Translations under genes and position numbers: made by a program
Shown here: positions 1 to 11,791 of the stretch, piece by piece
How positions within the stretch are numbered: position 1 is the first letter of the stretch
Layout: each line of letters starts with the position of its first letter
The notes under the pieces: generated by a model
The model's input: the letters and a program-made list of their open reading frames with translations, nothing else
What the model was told of the DNA's origin: nothing
The model's database searches: none
NCBI GenBank assembly: GCA_030272585.1
Contig: BSYQ01000001.1
Location: 62,001 to 126,000 of the forward strand
DNA length: 64,000 nt
Origin: Bryopsis sp. KO-2023
Lineage: Eukaryota > Chlorophyta > Ulvophyceae > Bryopsidales > Bryopsidaceae
Direction: 5' to 3'

Positions 1-2528
1 GATATATTACAACCACTTCAAGGAATCTGATGGCCGTCTGCCAAAGAAGAATCTGGTTGTTGACCGTACAACCGATAGGAACGGTTATGCTAAATTTAGT
101 GGGCTCATGGTTGGCATCGATTACACTGCCGTGTTCACATACAGTCCAGGTGCGCCGTCAATTCTTCAGGAACTCTTTTTCTTTTTGTTTTTTTTCATTT
201 TTGCTTTTTGATTTGGGGGTCTGTGATAAAAACTTGAGGTTGAATGCAAACCTGCCCGCTTTTCACATCAAAACCAATGAAGAAAGTAGCAACCCTGTAT
301 TGAGATCGAATCTCCTCTCAGAGCCCTGTCCCTGCTCCATTTTTTGACCCCTTGCGGTGTGCTGAACTAGATATCAAGCTACGAGAGCCAATTGCTTTCC
401 GCTTGGACGAAGGTGCCCCAGAGAAAACGATCGCTGCTGAGCTGGGAAAGGTCTTATTGTGCAAAGGCCAAGTTGATGTGGTGGGGGTTCAGCCCGGTGA
501 GATGCTCCCCATTGGTGCCCTTCCAAATACCATATACAGGTGATGATTCAATCTGAAACTTCCACACTCAAACAATTTCTCACTCTTTAAGGCAAGTGAA
601 AGAGTGATAATTCATGTCTTCAGGGCAAAAGACCAAAAAGAGTGACAATATGTAATTCCCATCAATTGAGGCAGTCAGTGAATGTAGTCTCTCACTGTGC
701 TCTCACTCTTTCTAAAATGTGACCAGCATGAAAACCTGTTGTGTTTTCTTGTCAGCCCTGGGACCAATTGCGCATGGGAGATCCGATGGTCGGAAAAAAT
801 CAAGAAGGGTGCAAAGATCCCTATGACAATTGACTACACTTCTCTGGGGAAGAATGATGTGATCACAGTGAGGGGTGGAGGCCTGCCCGAGAGTATTTTG
901 AGGGACAATTCGCCAGGGGTTCAAGACTTTCATGTTCTGACAGGAGAGAGGTGAGCATCTGTCCAATCCTTCCCTTGGAGCGTCCCATGAGAAGCGACAA
1001 GAATGCATTTGGGAATGTACTAGAGACTATGACGCCTCGTTCTGCATTGTGCAGTTTTCACTTTCAATTCAGATGAAATCAGGGTGTCGATGCTCCCTAT
1101 ACATCCATCACTTGGTTTAATGGGGTGTATTCAAGCCGGCCAGGCAGATGTTCAGTGACATGAATTCTTTGTGCATCAGTTTGAGGATCACTTTCCGTGC
1201 TGACGATGGGAAAGAAGTGGGTGAGGGTTTCCGAGTTACTTTTCACGACTCCCCCCAGGCGGCTCTCCAAGTAATCCATCTACTCATTGCATCCGGAGTG
1301 ACAGTCGGTGTCATGATGATTGCCTTTCTGGTGTGGGGCAAAATTATCAAGCCATGGAGGTAATTGCCCAGATCCTGTTGATGCATCGAATACCACAAGA
1401 ATGTGCATCTGTTTTAAGTGTTGAAATGTGTCACAACAATGCCAAAAGGCAAGTGGAACCCTTAATCGTGCATTGTCTGATCTTGGCTGTCTTGCCACTT
1501 CAGTAAGAGTGACAATACTGGTGCTGTAGGCAGCGAAATCGCAATGACCAAATGGTGGACCTGAGTTACAGATTTCCTGAGGGTGGCAGTGTGTCCTCGG
1601 AGTGCAGAGCAACCCCAGCTTCCGTTATAGCCAATCTGGAGGTTTTTGAATATAAGTCCTCTGGAGAAAAGACCTCTTGTGCCATTTGCATCACCGAATT
1701 TACAGACGGAAATAGGGCGAAAAGGCTTCCGTGTGGTGTAAGTGAACCATGCTGTCAGTTTTCCTGAGAAATAAGTATTGAATATGGGCCCAACTTGCAG
1801 TCTCGATGCTCTGGGTGAATATCTTAAGGGTTTACAAAAAGTGCATGCCTGTATTTGTGGCAATCTGATCAAAGATTGAAGAGAGAGGTTTGTTTCTGGC
1901 AGCACATCTTTCACGACGAGCCGTGCATAACACGGTGGCTCCACCACTCATCCTTGTGCCCGCTGTGCAAAGCCAGCGTCTTGCCAGCAGAAGACCCCGG
2001 TCAACATGTTCAAAATGATACCACTAATAACGGCAGCCTTATGGTCTTGAGCAGGTATGACCTCATAAATCTTTCGGTTTCAATCCTCAATGCTTGTCTT
2101 TGCCAATTCTGGTGCATTGTATGCTCAAATTTTGCAGTTCTAAAATCAGATCAGACTAGCGATGCCAGTCATAGCTGACACCTATGACGTTGCATGTATT
2201 TTTTCCTTTGTTTTATAGAAACCCCAGTTCTTCCACGGGGGGCGATGTTTCGTCCGGTTCGACAGAATTGCTGGATGTGGACGTGGCTCACATTGGAGGG
2301 CAGGACTCCCCCAAGAGAACAGCACTCATGACCGTTGGCTCTGACTCCATCATTCGTCGCCACCCCACTGTCTCATCCATTGCCGAAGAAACTGACGAAG
2401 GCAGTTTGGGAATGACCAGCAGGGGTCGCACTGATTTCGTTCCAGAGCAAATGCCCCAACAAGGTTCCGTCCAATGGATTCAAATGCGAACGGAGGGCGA
2501 CACTGCTGAGAGTGGATCATATCAGTGA
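1..2528 (+). CDS. Membrane-anchored RING-H2 E3 ubiquitin ligase with CUB-like ectodomain (5' partial)
   Basis: The gene enters the window already open and ends at a TGA at 2526-2528. Coding blocks lie near 2-149, 322-541, 757-950, 1179-1360, 1534-1738, 1900-2055 and 2218-2525, separated by GT-AG introns. The first blocks give a beta-rich, cysteine-containing region (e.g. TNCAWEIRW, then TFRADDGKEVGEGFRVTF) that looks like a CUB-type extracellular domain. A hydrophobic segment follows (LLIASGVTVGVMMIAFLVWG, 1285-1344), then a basic cytosolic stretch, then a RING-H2 finger split by an intron: CAIC, LPCGHIFH, and CPLC. The tail is Ser/Thr-rich. Ectodomain-TM-RING order is the layout of membrane E3 ligases of the GRAIL/RNF13 type, which ubiquitinate membrane cargo in the endosomal/secretory system. 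The ectodomain here is not an obvious PA domain. The spacing H-x3-C after the second histidine is one residue longer than usual. Substrate unknown. Confidence 0.75.
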
Positions 2529-3161
2529 TGTGAGTGTATACTATTAATGCATGTTGCATGCTGGGTTTAAACCCCTTGGTTGTATTTTTCTAGTACTGGA
2601 TGTACCGTGCGTGAGGGTTGCTCTTGAATCAAATACCAAAGGTAGGCTATAGTTCTTCAGTGTCTTGTGGATTCCATTAAGGGATGTTGCCAACGATGTG
2701 GTGAACCCTGCGATCTGTGGCAAGGGGTTAGACTTTGTATTCATATACTGCTGGGGTGTATCAAGAGATAGTATTAGTGTTTCCAAGCACAATCTTGAAA
2801 AAAAGCCCTCGTGGAACAGCAAATGTACAATCTATTTTGATATCTTAAAGAGACAGCTTTGGCAATGCCAGTGTGGTGGAAGAAGGTGCTTTCACCGCAG
2901 AGCGACGACATGGAACTTTCTTTTCAGGGAAGTTCTGTATCAAAATTGCTTTTGCATTGTTTCAGCACTTTGTGTGTAGAGTACAAATTCCTTTTTCGTA
3001 TTTTCCCCCACTGCTCCTTTACCACCCCCCATCCCCCCAAACCCCAAAAAGGAAAAAGCATATATCTCTATTCTCTGTTTTCGATCCTATCTGATTAGTA
3101 AAATAGTTTTCAATATAAAGACTTTTTGCTTTGGCCGGTTGTGGGGTTGCCCCACAGACCG

Positions 3162-6100
3162 TCAAGATACATACAGACTCGCTGCAAAAATGACGTCTCG
3201 TTTAATCAAAGCACTGGCTTGTTGCATTTTGACAAACAAGGAGGTGTTCCCCATGACCCTGGCAGCATCCATCATTTCTCTGCATGCTTGTTCAAGTCGA
3301 ACGATTGTCCTCACAATGGAGCCCTCCATTATAGAGGTCAAGCCGCAGATTTCCTTGAACGGCGTTCCCTTAGCCCATTCATAGACAACCTCGACCAGGC
3401 CGAAATTGAGAGTTTCCTCACAATGCTGGACTGGATCCAGGTCAAGACCATGATCTTGCTGACTCATAGCACAAGACAGACACAAATCGTACAGACTTTG
3501 ACATGCTTCCTGCATTCTTCGCGTCAGCTGTGGGTTCTTCTGGGTTTTTTCCTAATGATTCAGAAACAAACAATCAGTCTTAATAACAAGCTAAACAGAT
3601 TGTTCATTCAATTCCAAGCAGTGCTCCATCTTGGAAAACAGCAAAAGGAAAGGGTTTTTTTGACGGAGCCCCACTACGTCCTTCTGGATATCAGGCTTAA
3701 TTGCGAAGCGACAATTTCACTTACTTGGAAAACGAAGGCAGAAACGAGGGCCACAGCTTCCTCGGGTTCCAGCTCTGTCAGCAATCCTGTGAAAATCATC
3801 TCAGTAGCCACCAGTTCGTCTCCTGAGTTAATCTCACAGGCCACCCTTCCTTTCAATTTGACCGTGCCGGTTTCATCAACATAACCCATATCCTCCAAGA
3901 CCTTCACTCGGTTCTGGAACTCTGGCATCTGGGACATTGCACCACACAAAATGACCGTTTCCATAGATCCTCCCCCGGTCAATTGATTGGTACTGATTCA
4001 CATGCATGGATGAGCCCTCTCTTCTCAACAAAACCACGTTCAAAATGTAATTCAAAACACCCCCTCAGCTTACCTGTTTCAGAGTGGCGTCCGACATCTT
4101 ATGTTTCAACGCCCCCAGTCTTTCCTTCAGAATGTGCTCTGTGTGAATGATCGAGTATTTTTCAACCAAGCAACTGCATCGATGACAGGGGGTCTGGAGC
4201 AGTTCCTTGATACACTCTTGGCGCCTCTTCATCTGATGCGGCAAGGCCAAACCTTGGAGTTTCACCTCCACCACCGTGATTCTGTCTTTCGCCACCTTGT
4301 CCTGCAACATTTACTCATTTTTTATATTTCTTTTGCCTGATGTTCTCACAGGTGTCCCCTTCTGATATGATATGAAAAGGGCGAAAAAACATGGGGAAAG
4401 GAAATCTGGATGCAATGTGATTGGTGGGTAGTCCTAGCAGCCTCTTTCAGACAAAAAAAAAATTCCCCCCAACGCAAGATACCTCTAGATCCCTGAGCTT
4501 CTTGATGACTGCGGCAAGGTGTGGGCTTTCCCTGTTGTGCAAGATGTCCTCGCAATCTGTCGCCACTTTCTCTTTGAACACTTGCACAATGCACATGGGG
4601 TCGATTTCTGCGAGACGGAAGCTTGAACCGGCCTGCTTATCATATTGAGGCAACGCCCCCCATCCGTTCGCATTCTTGCCCACCAAGCTGCTCTTGCGAA
4701 GAATCCGGCCACCGAACTCAAGACCTAGATAACCACACCCCAGTGTGGCAGAATCGCTGAGTTGGCCTATCAAGTTGTCGGGGTGGATTTGCAAAAAATA
4801 CCATTAATGTTGAGAGTAATGAACAGAAATGCCAAGACACTCGAGCGTTATCAAATGCTGGGATAGTAAAGTGACTGTGGACAGAACATGGAATCAAAAT
4901 TACCTAGCTCCTTTTCTGCGTTCTCCCCAATGGCATCTTTTTCCCAGGGGCCCCTTCTGTGCAGCGAAAGAACTTGAAACTTTTTGTCCGAGTGATTGGA
5001 TGAAGTTGAGGCCACCGATTTCCCTCTGAACCCGGGACCATCTTCTGGTACACCAAGAATCACCCCAGCTGCCAAAAGCCCAGATTCAGGGTCTGACACT
5101 AGAATGGCTCTTCCAGGTTTCAAGGCCTCTTGAATTTTCCTCTGACTGAGTAATGTAGCCTGAAAATCAGTTTCACACAACAATCACTCAACTCTTTTTC
5201 CACCCCTTTTTACTGTCACCTAAATGAAAATAGACCTGGTCATAGCGCATCTGGATAAGGAATACAACACAAAGAAATTTCTCATCATGCAAAGGAAACT
5301 GTTGTAAAAACAAGCCCCCCTTTCTTCCCCAACGTTTACAAGATGACTCACCACAAGTCGTTTTTTTTCGTTGAAGTCTCTGATGGACTGAGTGAGCCTG
5401 TGGTAATTCTGGACTATTTCCCGAGAACATTTTCTGTAACACTCTGGCCAGCCTTTGGTCTGCAAATTTTTCACAGCATTCTCGGCCTTCTCGACTTGAG
5501 CCATGTGTCCAGGCTGTGCTTTCTGAGCATGAAACTCAGCAAAGCTTCTCTTCAACATATCCTCCACCTTCACAAATCAACATTAAATAAATGTTTCAGT
5601 CAGTGGGTACTAGCTATGGTGACCTATGTAAGATAATTGTACAGATGAATAACTGCAAGAAGTTAAGCATGGACTTTCTATGCGAAGTTTTTCCACACCT
5701 TGAGATCCTCCACCCTCATCAAGTTTAGAATCATGGAGTAAGTGAGCCTGAAACGGCTGGTAAGTTTCAAGCCCCGCCCCTTGAGCAGCTTCCTCAAGTC
5801 AATTTCTTCAGGTAACTCCTCCCCCGAACAAATGATGACTGTCCCAACTTTGTCCAAACCCCTCCTTCCAGCTCTACCCGCCATCTGAGTGTATTCCCCC
5901 GCAAGCAACGTTCTACCACATGAACACAGCACAATAAATCAGCAATGCTACAGGATAACCTGCTTTGGGCAACCTCCTCATTTGTGAAGCCAAGACTACC
6001 TCTCCAACAACGCATGGTCATCCATGTCAGTAAAAAAAATCTTCCTTCAGTCTTGGAAAAGCAGCGTTTCGAAACAGGTTTTTACTCCCTTACAAAAAAA

Positions 6101-9100
6101 TAACTGCAGGAAACACACAATTACCTGAACTCTTGGCCATCGTGCTTCCGGAGAGAATTGAACACCACAGCTCGAGCAGGTGCGTTAACCCCCATCGCAA
6201 AAGTTTCAGTGGCGAACAGAACCTTGACCAGGCCTCTGCAAAACAGCATCTCCACAACCTCCTTCATGATGGGCAGCAATCCAGCATGATGCACAGCCAT
6301 CCCTCGTTTCAGCAATTCCTTCACCCGTAAAATCTGTGGAGGAGGAAAAAAAAAAAGAACTCACTGAAAACAGTCACCAGTGGTGATGAGTTCATCCCAG
6401 AAAAGAAAGGCAAAACAACAAAGATTCCAGTTGTGTTACCCCCTCTATCCACTCACCTGAGGAAGCTGCCTGTCTGTTTCGTTCAATCTGGACAGTGCCT
6501 TCTCGCAGAATGTATGAATTTCGTGTTTTTGTTTCGATGTGGTGAGGTCCATCCTTCCCAATTCTCTGGAAGCATGGTCGCACCATTTTTTTGAGAATGC
6601 AAATATGACGGTCGGCAGTAAGTCTTTCTTTTCCAAGAGCTGTAAGAGGTCCCGTGTTTGCCTCCCCCCTCCTCCTCTACCTAAAGCAAGAACCATGTTC
6701 ACACACAAATTTGTCATGATCTAGTTGCGTTGTGCCATGAAATTTTTAATCCATGCCAAATGATGCCTTTTAACATGGGGTCACATTCACAAGCAAACAT
6801 TTGCTTCATGGCGCGGTTGATACCATGTTGTAAGCATTTTCTCCAGGAGGACAGAGTTAATGCTCTTCTTGTTTTTTAATTCCAAGTGCAAAAACATAGC
6901 CCTAATTTGATGACATTGTTTCCATTCTGTAGACAGCAAACAGCGTTGGATCAACATTACCTCGCCCACCACCCCCTCTGCCTCCACCACCTCCACTTCC
7001 ACCTCCTCTTCTGCCCCCTCCTCCCCCTCTGCTCGGACCCCCTCGACCTCGCCCTCCTCTATCTGAAGTCAGATGCACAAATTTTTGAAATGGAAATACA
7101 GAACACATATGTGGAACAAGATTCCGTTTCTGCAATTCCACTTTTAAACCAGTGTCCTCCACTTTATTACTAATTTGACTGTGGGTCCACCCGTTTCTTT
7201 CATATTCTTGCCTCAGTATCATGCATTCAAAAACTCGGATGAAAAGGAGCGCTTGTGTTGAGCTCATACCTGAAAACCCTCTACCGCGATGGCTGTTACT
7301 TCCATTGATGTATCTTCCTTCCGCCTCCAAAGTTTCAATTTCCTTTTTCGAAAGGGGCATGGCATTTTTCCTTTTGAATTCGAGATGGGCTTTTCGAAGG
7401 CCGTCACTGGTGTACTTGTCGCCTTGGCAAATGCTGTACAGTTTGCCAGAGTAAAACAAAGAGTGCTCCAGAGGAACTGGCCTCTTGCTTGTCGCTGGAA
7501 AACATCCAAAAACAAAGCTGCTGTCACTGTCTCACTTGACACATTCTTAGATGGGTTAAGGCACTCATGAACAGAAAATCGATGCATTCCATTGGGACTT
7601 TCTGCCGGTGGTGAAATAAAATTTTGTAATTCTAGATGCTAACCGACCCTATTTAGTGACATCCGCTCCACACGCATCTGTCTAGTCCTATTCCAATTTT
7701 GGCATTTACCTGAAACATACACCTCCTTTCTCTTTGTTCGGCCCACCCATCCAGCGAAATCCTCCACATTTGGCACCGTGGCCGACAACAGCACAATGCT
7801 ACAATGCGGTGGGAGCATAATGATGGTTTCCTCCCACACCACCCCGCGATCAGCATCGTTCACATAGTGAACTTCATCGAATATAACAAACTCCATGTCC
7901 CTGATCAAATCAGCACCCTTGTACAGCATGGACCGCAAGATTTCCGTGGTCATGATCAGACAAGGCGCATCCGGCCGAATTTGTACATCTCCAGTCATCA
8001 ATCCAACCTCAAATTTACCACTGAAGTCGCGGAACTTTTGATTACTGATTGTTTTGATGGGGGACGTGTAAACGGCTCTCGTGCAGTGCTTGGTGGCCAA
8101 AGCGAAGGCGTATTCGGCCACCACAGTTTTCCCAGCTGAAGTATGAGCAGCGACAAAAACCGATCGACCCTGAGAGGAACACAAAAAAAACTCTCTTTTT
8201 CTCCATCAAGGCGGGGAGGAGCTGGTCCAAGGGATATAAGCATTCTAACATAAGCCCCTTGATGATGCATCTATTTTTATTGTTTCTTTCAAGAAGCCGG
8301 TCCCGTACCATTTCCAAATTGCAGATGGCTTCTTTTTGAAATCTATCCAGCTCAAAAGGAAAGTGCATCGCCATGGAACCCTTGATTTCCTTGTATGCTG
8401 ATTGGAGGTCAGGAATTCCACTCATCACAGCCCATTCGTTCGTCGGCTTCCCATCTGCTTTTGAACCATTCTTTGAGTCCTATCAAAATAACGCAAAAAT
8501 TCACAGTTAATTCTAAGCAAACAAACGGGGGGCAGAGAATTGAGGATATATATTCCAGGATAGTGTTCCCACCTTTGAGGCCTGATTCTGTGATGTGTTG
8601 GCTCGAGCATCAGGAATTTCTTCAATGTCGCTTTCTGATTGAATGCTGGTGGCGGACCCTACACAGACACCCAAACAACAGCTTATCGTACAACACTTTT
8701 TTTCCCTTCTTGATCCTGAGTACAAGAGAATTGTGTTCGAACTATTTTGAAACAAAACTGACCTGATTCAGCACCATGGTCCACCCTGTCCAAATCCTCT
8801 AGAATATACTTTTCTTGGGAAAACCTTTCAGTTTCGATGTTTTCCGTAGATTTGTCCATACTTTGGTCATCCTTCACCTGAACAAAATCACACCACACAA
8901 CATCAATATGCATTCATCTACCTGTGCCCCAAAATTGCATTACATCAGGAAAGAAAACCCACTGTATCCTAATGAGTGATATGGACCCTCCGCTCTGGAC
9001 ACGAAACTCCAGTGATATCAAAATGTAGTCAAACACATATAATTTTGGAGCCTTTCATTTTCACCTCGACTTTATTGCAGAAAAAATAATGGAGAGAAGC

Positions 9101-10431
9101 AATTTGAAAAATAGAAATCAAAAAAATGATTTTGCATTCTACCTCCTGTCCGTCTTCGTTTTCTTCGACCACCCATAATCCACCAAGAATGTCCTCGTAT
9201 TTCAGCTCCGCCCCAGAAGCCTCCCCACCCTCTGGCCCAGATATCGACGTGCCAGTCTCCACAGCTGAATGAAAAAGAAAGGTAACTTACTCATTCCTTA
9301 TCATTCCCAAATCCATCCAAAAATACACACACACACGTGACTGTGTATTGTGTTTAGTTTAACTTTGAAACCAAAAGTTGCGGGAGTCTACATACAATTC
9401 GGAAATTTTCAAACAAAGTTTGTTCCACCCACTCTCAATTTCGTCATCCAAATTCTCCTCCTCTTGATCAGCCAGCCTGCCAAACAAACCACCATCTAAT
9501 CCGGAAGCCACGATCCTCGGCAAATTCCCCGATTTCAGCTCCTCCATCCAAAGCCCAGAACTGGCTTCTTCAAAAGCCTTACCAGTCCCCGTTGCCACGA
9601 CGTCAGCTTCATGCCCTGGACGCACATACACCCTCCAAAAACTTCAAAATAAGCTTTGCACATAGAAAATTGCCTAATTTCCAAAAAACATCAAGGATGA
9701 TCATGAGGAATCCTGGCCATCTCAATCGAAACCGCACTCTCGCCATTTTTGACTTGGGAATCGATGACCTGGCTAGAGATTCACACCTCATCAGCTGGGT
9801 TCAAGTGATTTCAGGGGGACAACCAGAACAAATCAGACTTCAAACCTAGAGAGACAAAGCCACAGCACCATTTTTACCTTGCAGAATTCCCATCGCTTGG
9901 TCGTTTCGAACATACTGCCGAAGGGCGTGATCATACACCGGAGACACTTCATCGATCTCCACTGTGACCTCTCTGAACCCAACCTCCCCTTCAGCATTTG
10001 GAAGAACAGGCTCCACAATGGACCTTGCCAAGAACGGGTCTCTCCACAAGTCATGACTCAGTTCGGGCCCCATGAAGGTTTCCCCTGTTTCACCCATCCC
10101 CATGAGTATTGATCGCTCCAAACTCATGCCTTTTCCAAACTAGGAATATGTGCTTTTACATATTGAACCAGAGTGGGCAATTTTAGCACTCAAGACCGAA
10201 AAACAAACCAGGGAGCTACTTTTGTTTTCACGTCGCTGTAGCAAATACGGATCTATACACCCATCATCTAATTAAAAAATATTTGATCTAACAATTTGTT
10301 AGTTTTGGACGATAAATTTCAACTTACCCCATGTTGCGGCATCCCAATTTGTGCCTTCATATTTCAGTGAGACCCGCTCTTCCAAGGCTTTCCTGAAGGA
10401 TTCTTTACTCCTTGGCGGAAAAGGCAAATCC
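3162..10431 (-). CDS. SKI2: SKI2-type DExH RNA helicase (Ski complex, cytoplasmic exosome cofactor)
   Basis: About 17 exons read right to left, ending at a stop at 3162. The N-terminal block (10431-10328) contains [12 protein letters not shown], typical of Ski2 N-termini; the first exon upstream of it is unresolved (an ATG at 10572-10570 does not join in phase). Blocks near 10129-9878, 9619-9397, 9265-9143, 8881-8762, 8658-8574 and 8478-8312 lead to RecA1 at 8171-7711 with motif I AHTSAGKT, motif II DEVH and motif III SAT. RecA2 follows (6334-6126, 5915-5700) with [16 protein letters not shown] and [10 protein letters not shown]. Exons 5573-5350, 5160-4903, 4790-4481, 4305-4073, about 3982-3724 and 3552-3162 match the Ski2 arch insertion and the DSHCT-type C-terminus. 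Family role: 3'-5' unwinding of mRNA into the exosome together with Ski3/Ski8. A Gly/Arg-rich exon (7076-6964) sits between the two RecA domains and is unusual. Confidence 0.93.
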
Positions 10432-10572
10432 TATGAACACAGGGCCACACATTTCATTTACGAAACGATACATGCTCTGCCAGTGCCACAGTATGCCATT
10501 GTTCAGGCCAATCTATCGCTCTTTTTGGGGGGATTTGATTTTTAGTTTTGGAGATTTACCTTGGTCTCCCAT

Positions 10573-11113
10573 TGTTTTCTTTCTTGATAACAAAGGTTTT
10601 GACATTTGAAGAAATGAAGGAAGAGAAGGGGATGCAAAGGATTCATTGCTTATTGAAAAGTGAATCCATCAAGACACCAAAATTTCATGGAATCTATTTC
10701 ACAAAGTGTGGTGGATAGAAGATCCCTCATTCCAAAAACAAACGCCACTTCCCAATGGCATGCATGGAAGCGGCAGATTAGGAAGCAACGATTTGTGTAA
10801 TGAACCAATACGAAAATCCGATCTCTCCAGCAGACCTGAACGAAAGGAAGGGGCGTCTCCAAATCCCCCAGGGTCAAGCTGCCCCGTACATCCGTTCCGA
10901 AAGACAGATTCACGTTCACGTCGTTATCGAAGGCCATTGCTTCCTTCCTGCCCACTGGTGGGATTATCAGAATCGGCAGCCACCACCCCACTTGAGGGTG
11001 AACCGTACTATACAGCCACGATCATTCGTGAGTCGGCTGCTGTTGGCTCCTTGTCACCGATTTAGGTTGGCGATTGAGTGTTGCTTTTCCTCTGACTACA
11101 TTTGTTTCTTGCC
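10573..11113. promoter_or_regulatory. Divergent intergenic region between SKI2 and COX16
   Basis: These roughly 540 bases separate the presumed 5' end of the leftward helicase gene from the COX16 start at 11114. No credible coding exon was seen, so both promoters must lie here or just outside. No convincing TATA or initiator element was identified. The assignment rests on gene orientation only. Confidence 0.35.
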
Positions 11114-11791
11114 ATGCGCGGTACTGGGGGACACGGGGTGAACAGTTTTCTTCGAGCTGGGATTCCATTCGTTTCGTTGCTCGTGTGCGGATGGCTGGGC
11201 CTGGGGAAATTGATGCAGGATCGATACGACATTCAGGTGAGCCATCCCCATTATTTTTGTTGGTGCTTTTTTTTTCTGCTAGCACCACATCAGTCGAATT
11301 GTGTATTATAATATCTTCGCTGGGTGGGTGACAGTTTTCCAGGAAACTAACTAGATGCAAGAACCTATCAGGGGAATTTAAGTGATCTCGATTCTTGTGC
11401 AACTTGGCAATGAAAATAACATGCTAGAGCACCATTGAGTTTATATGAAAGACGATTGGTTGGATGCCGTGACCTGGGGAAATAATTTCAGAGAGACCAC
11501 AGATTGCTCATTCCAACAGTTTGGATTAATTTCAGTTTCCGATGTTGAGATTCATATTCGAGGCCCCCCAAATTGCTTACAAAAATGTCCCTCCTAATCA
11601 CGAGAATGTGGTTGAACCATTTCCGTAAACTCATGCCATGGCAGGATGCCAAACAAAAAGTTTTGGATGAAAGAGCACCCGTATCAAAAATTCGTGCAAG
11701 AAAATTCAACATGGAGGAAGAACATGCACGTCTCATGAAACATGTTGATTTGCACAGCTACAAAAACAAGCGTGTTCCAAGACCGGATTGA
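11114..11791 (+). CDS. COX16: COX16-like cytochrome c oxidase assembly protein
   Basis: Two exons, 11114-11236 and 11645-11791, join in phase 0 at CAG|GTGAGC ... GGCAG|GAT to give 89 residues. The first exon encodes a short N-terminus, then a single transmembrane segment (GIPFVSLLVCGWLGLGKL) followed by QDRYDIQ. The second encodes a charged tail ending NKRVPRPD. Small size, one N-terminal TM helix, an R-Y-D motif right after it, and a C-terminal R-P-R-P-type ending are the hallmarks of COX16, an inner-mitochondrial-membrane protein facing the intermembrane space that helps insert copper into, and assemble, COX1/COX2 of complex IV. No cleavable presequence is evident, as usual for the family. 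The gene lies divergently beside SKI2; the two functions are unrelated. Confidence 0.8.

Noticed and set aside
3126..3884. 252-codon frame on the + strand
   Set aside because: It is antisense to the last SKI2 exons, whose protein is clearly conserved; the + frame has no recognisable features.
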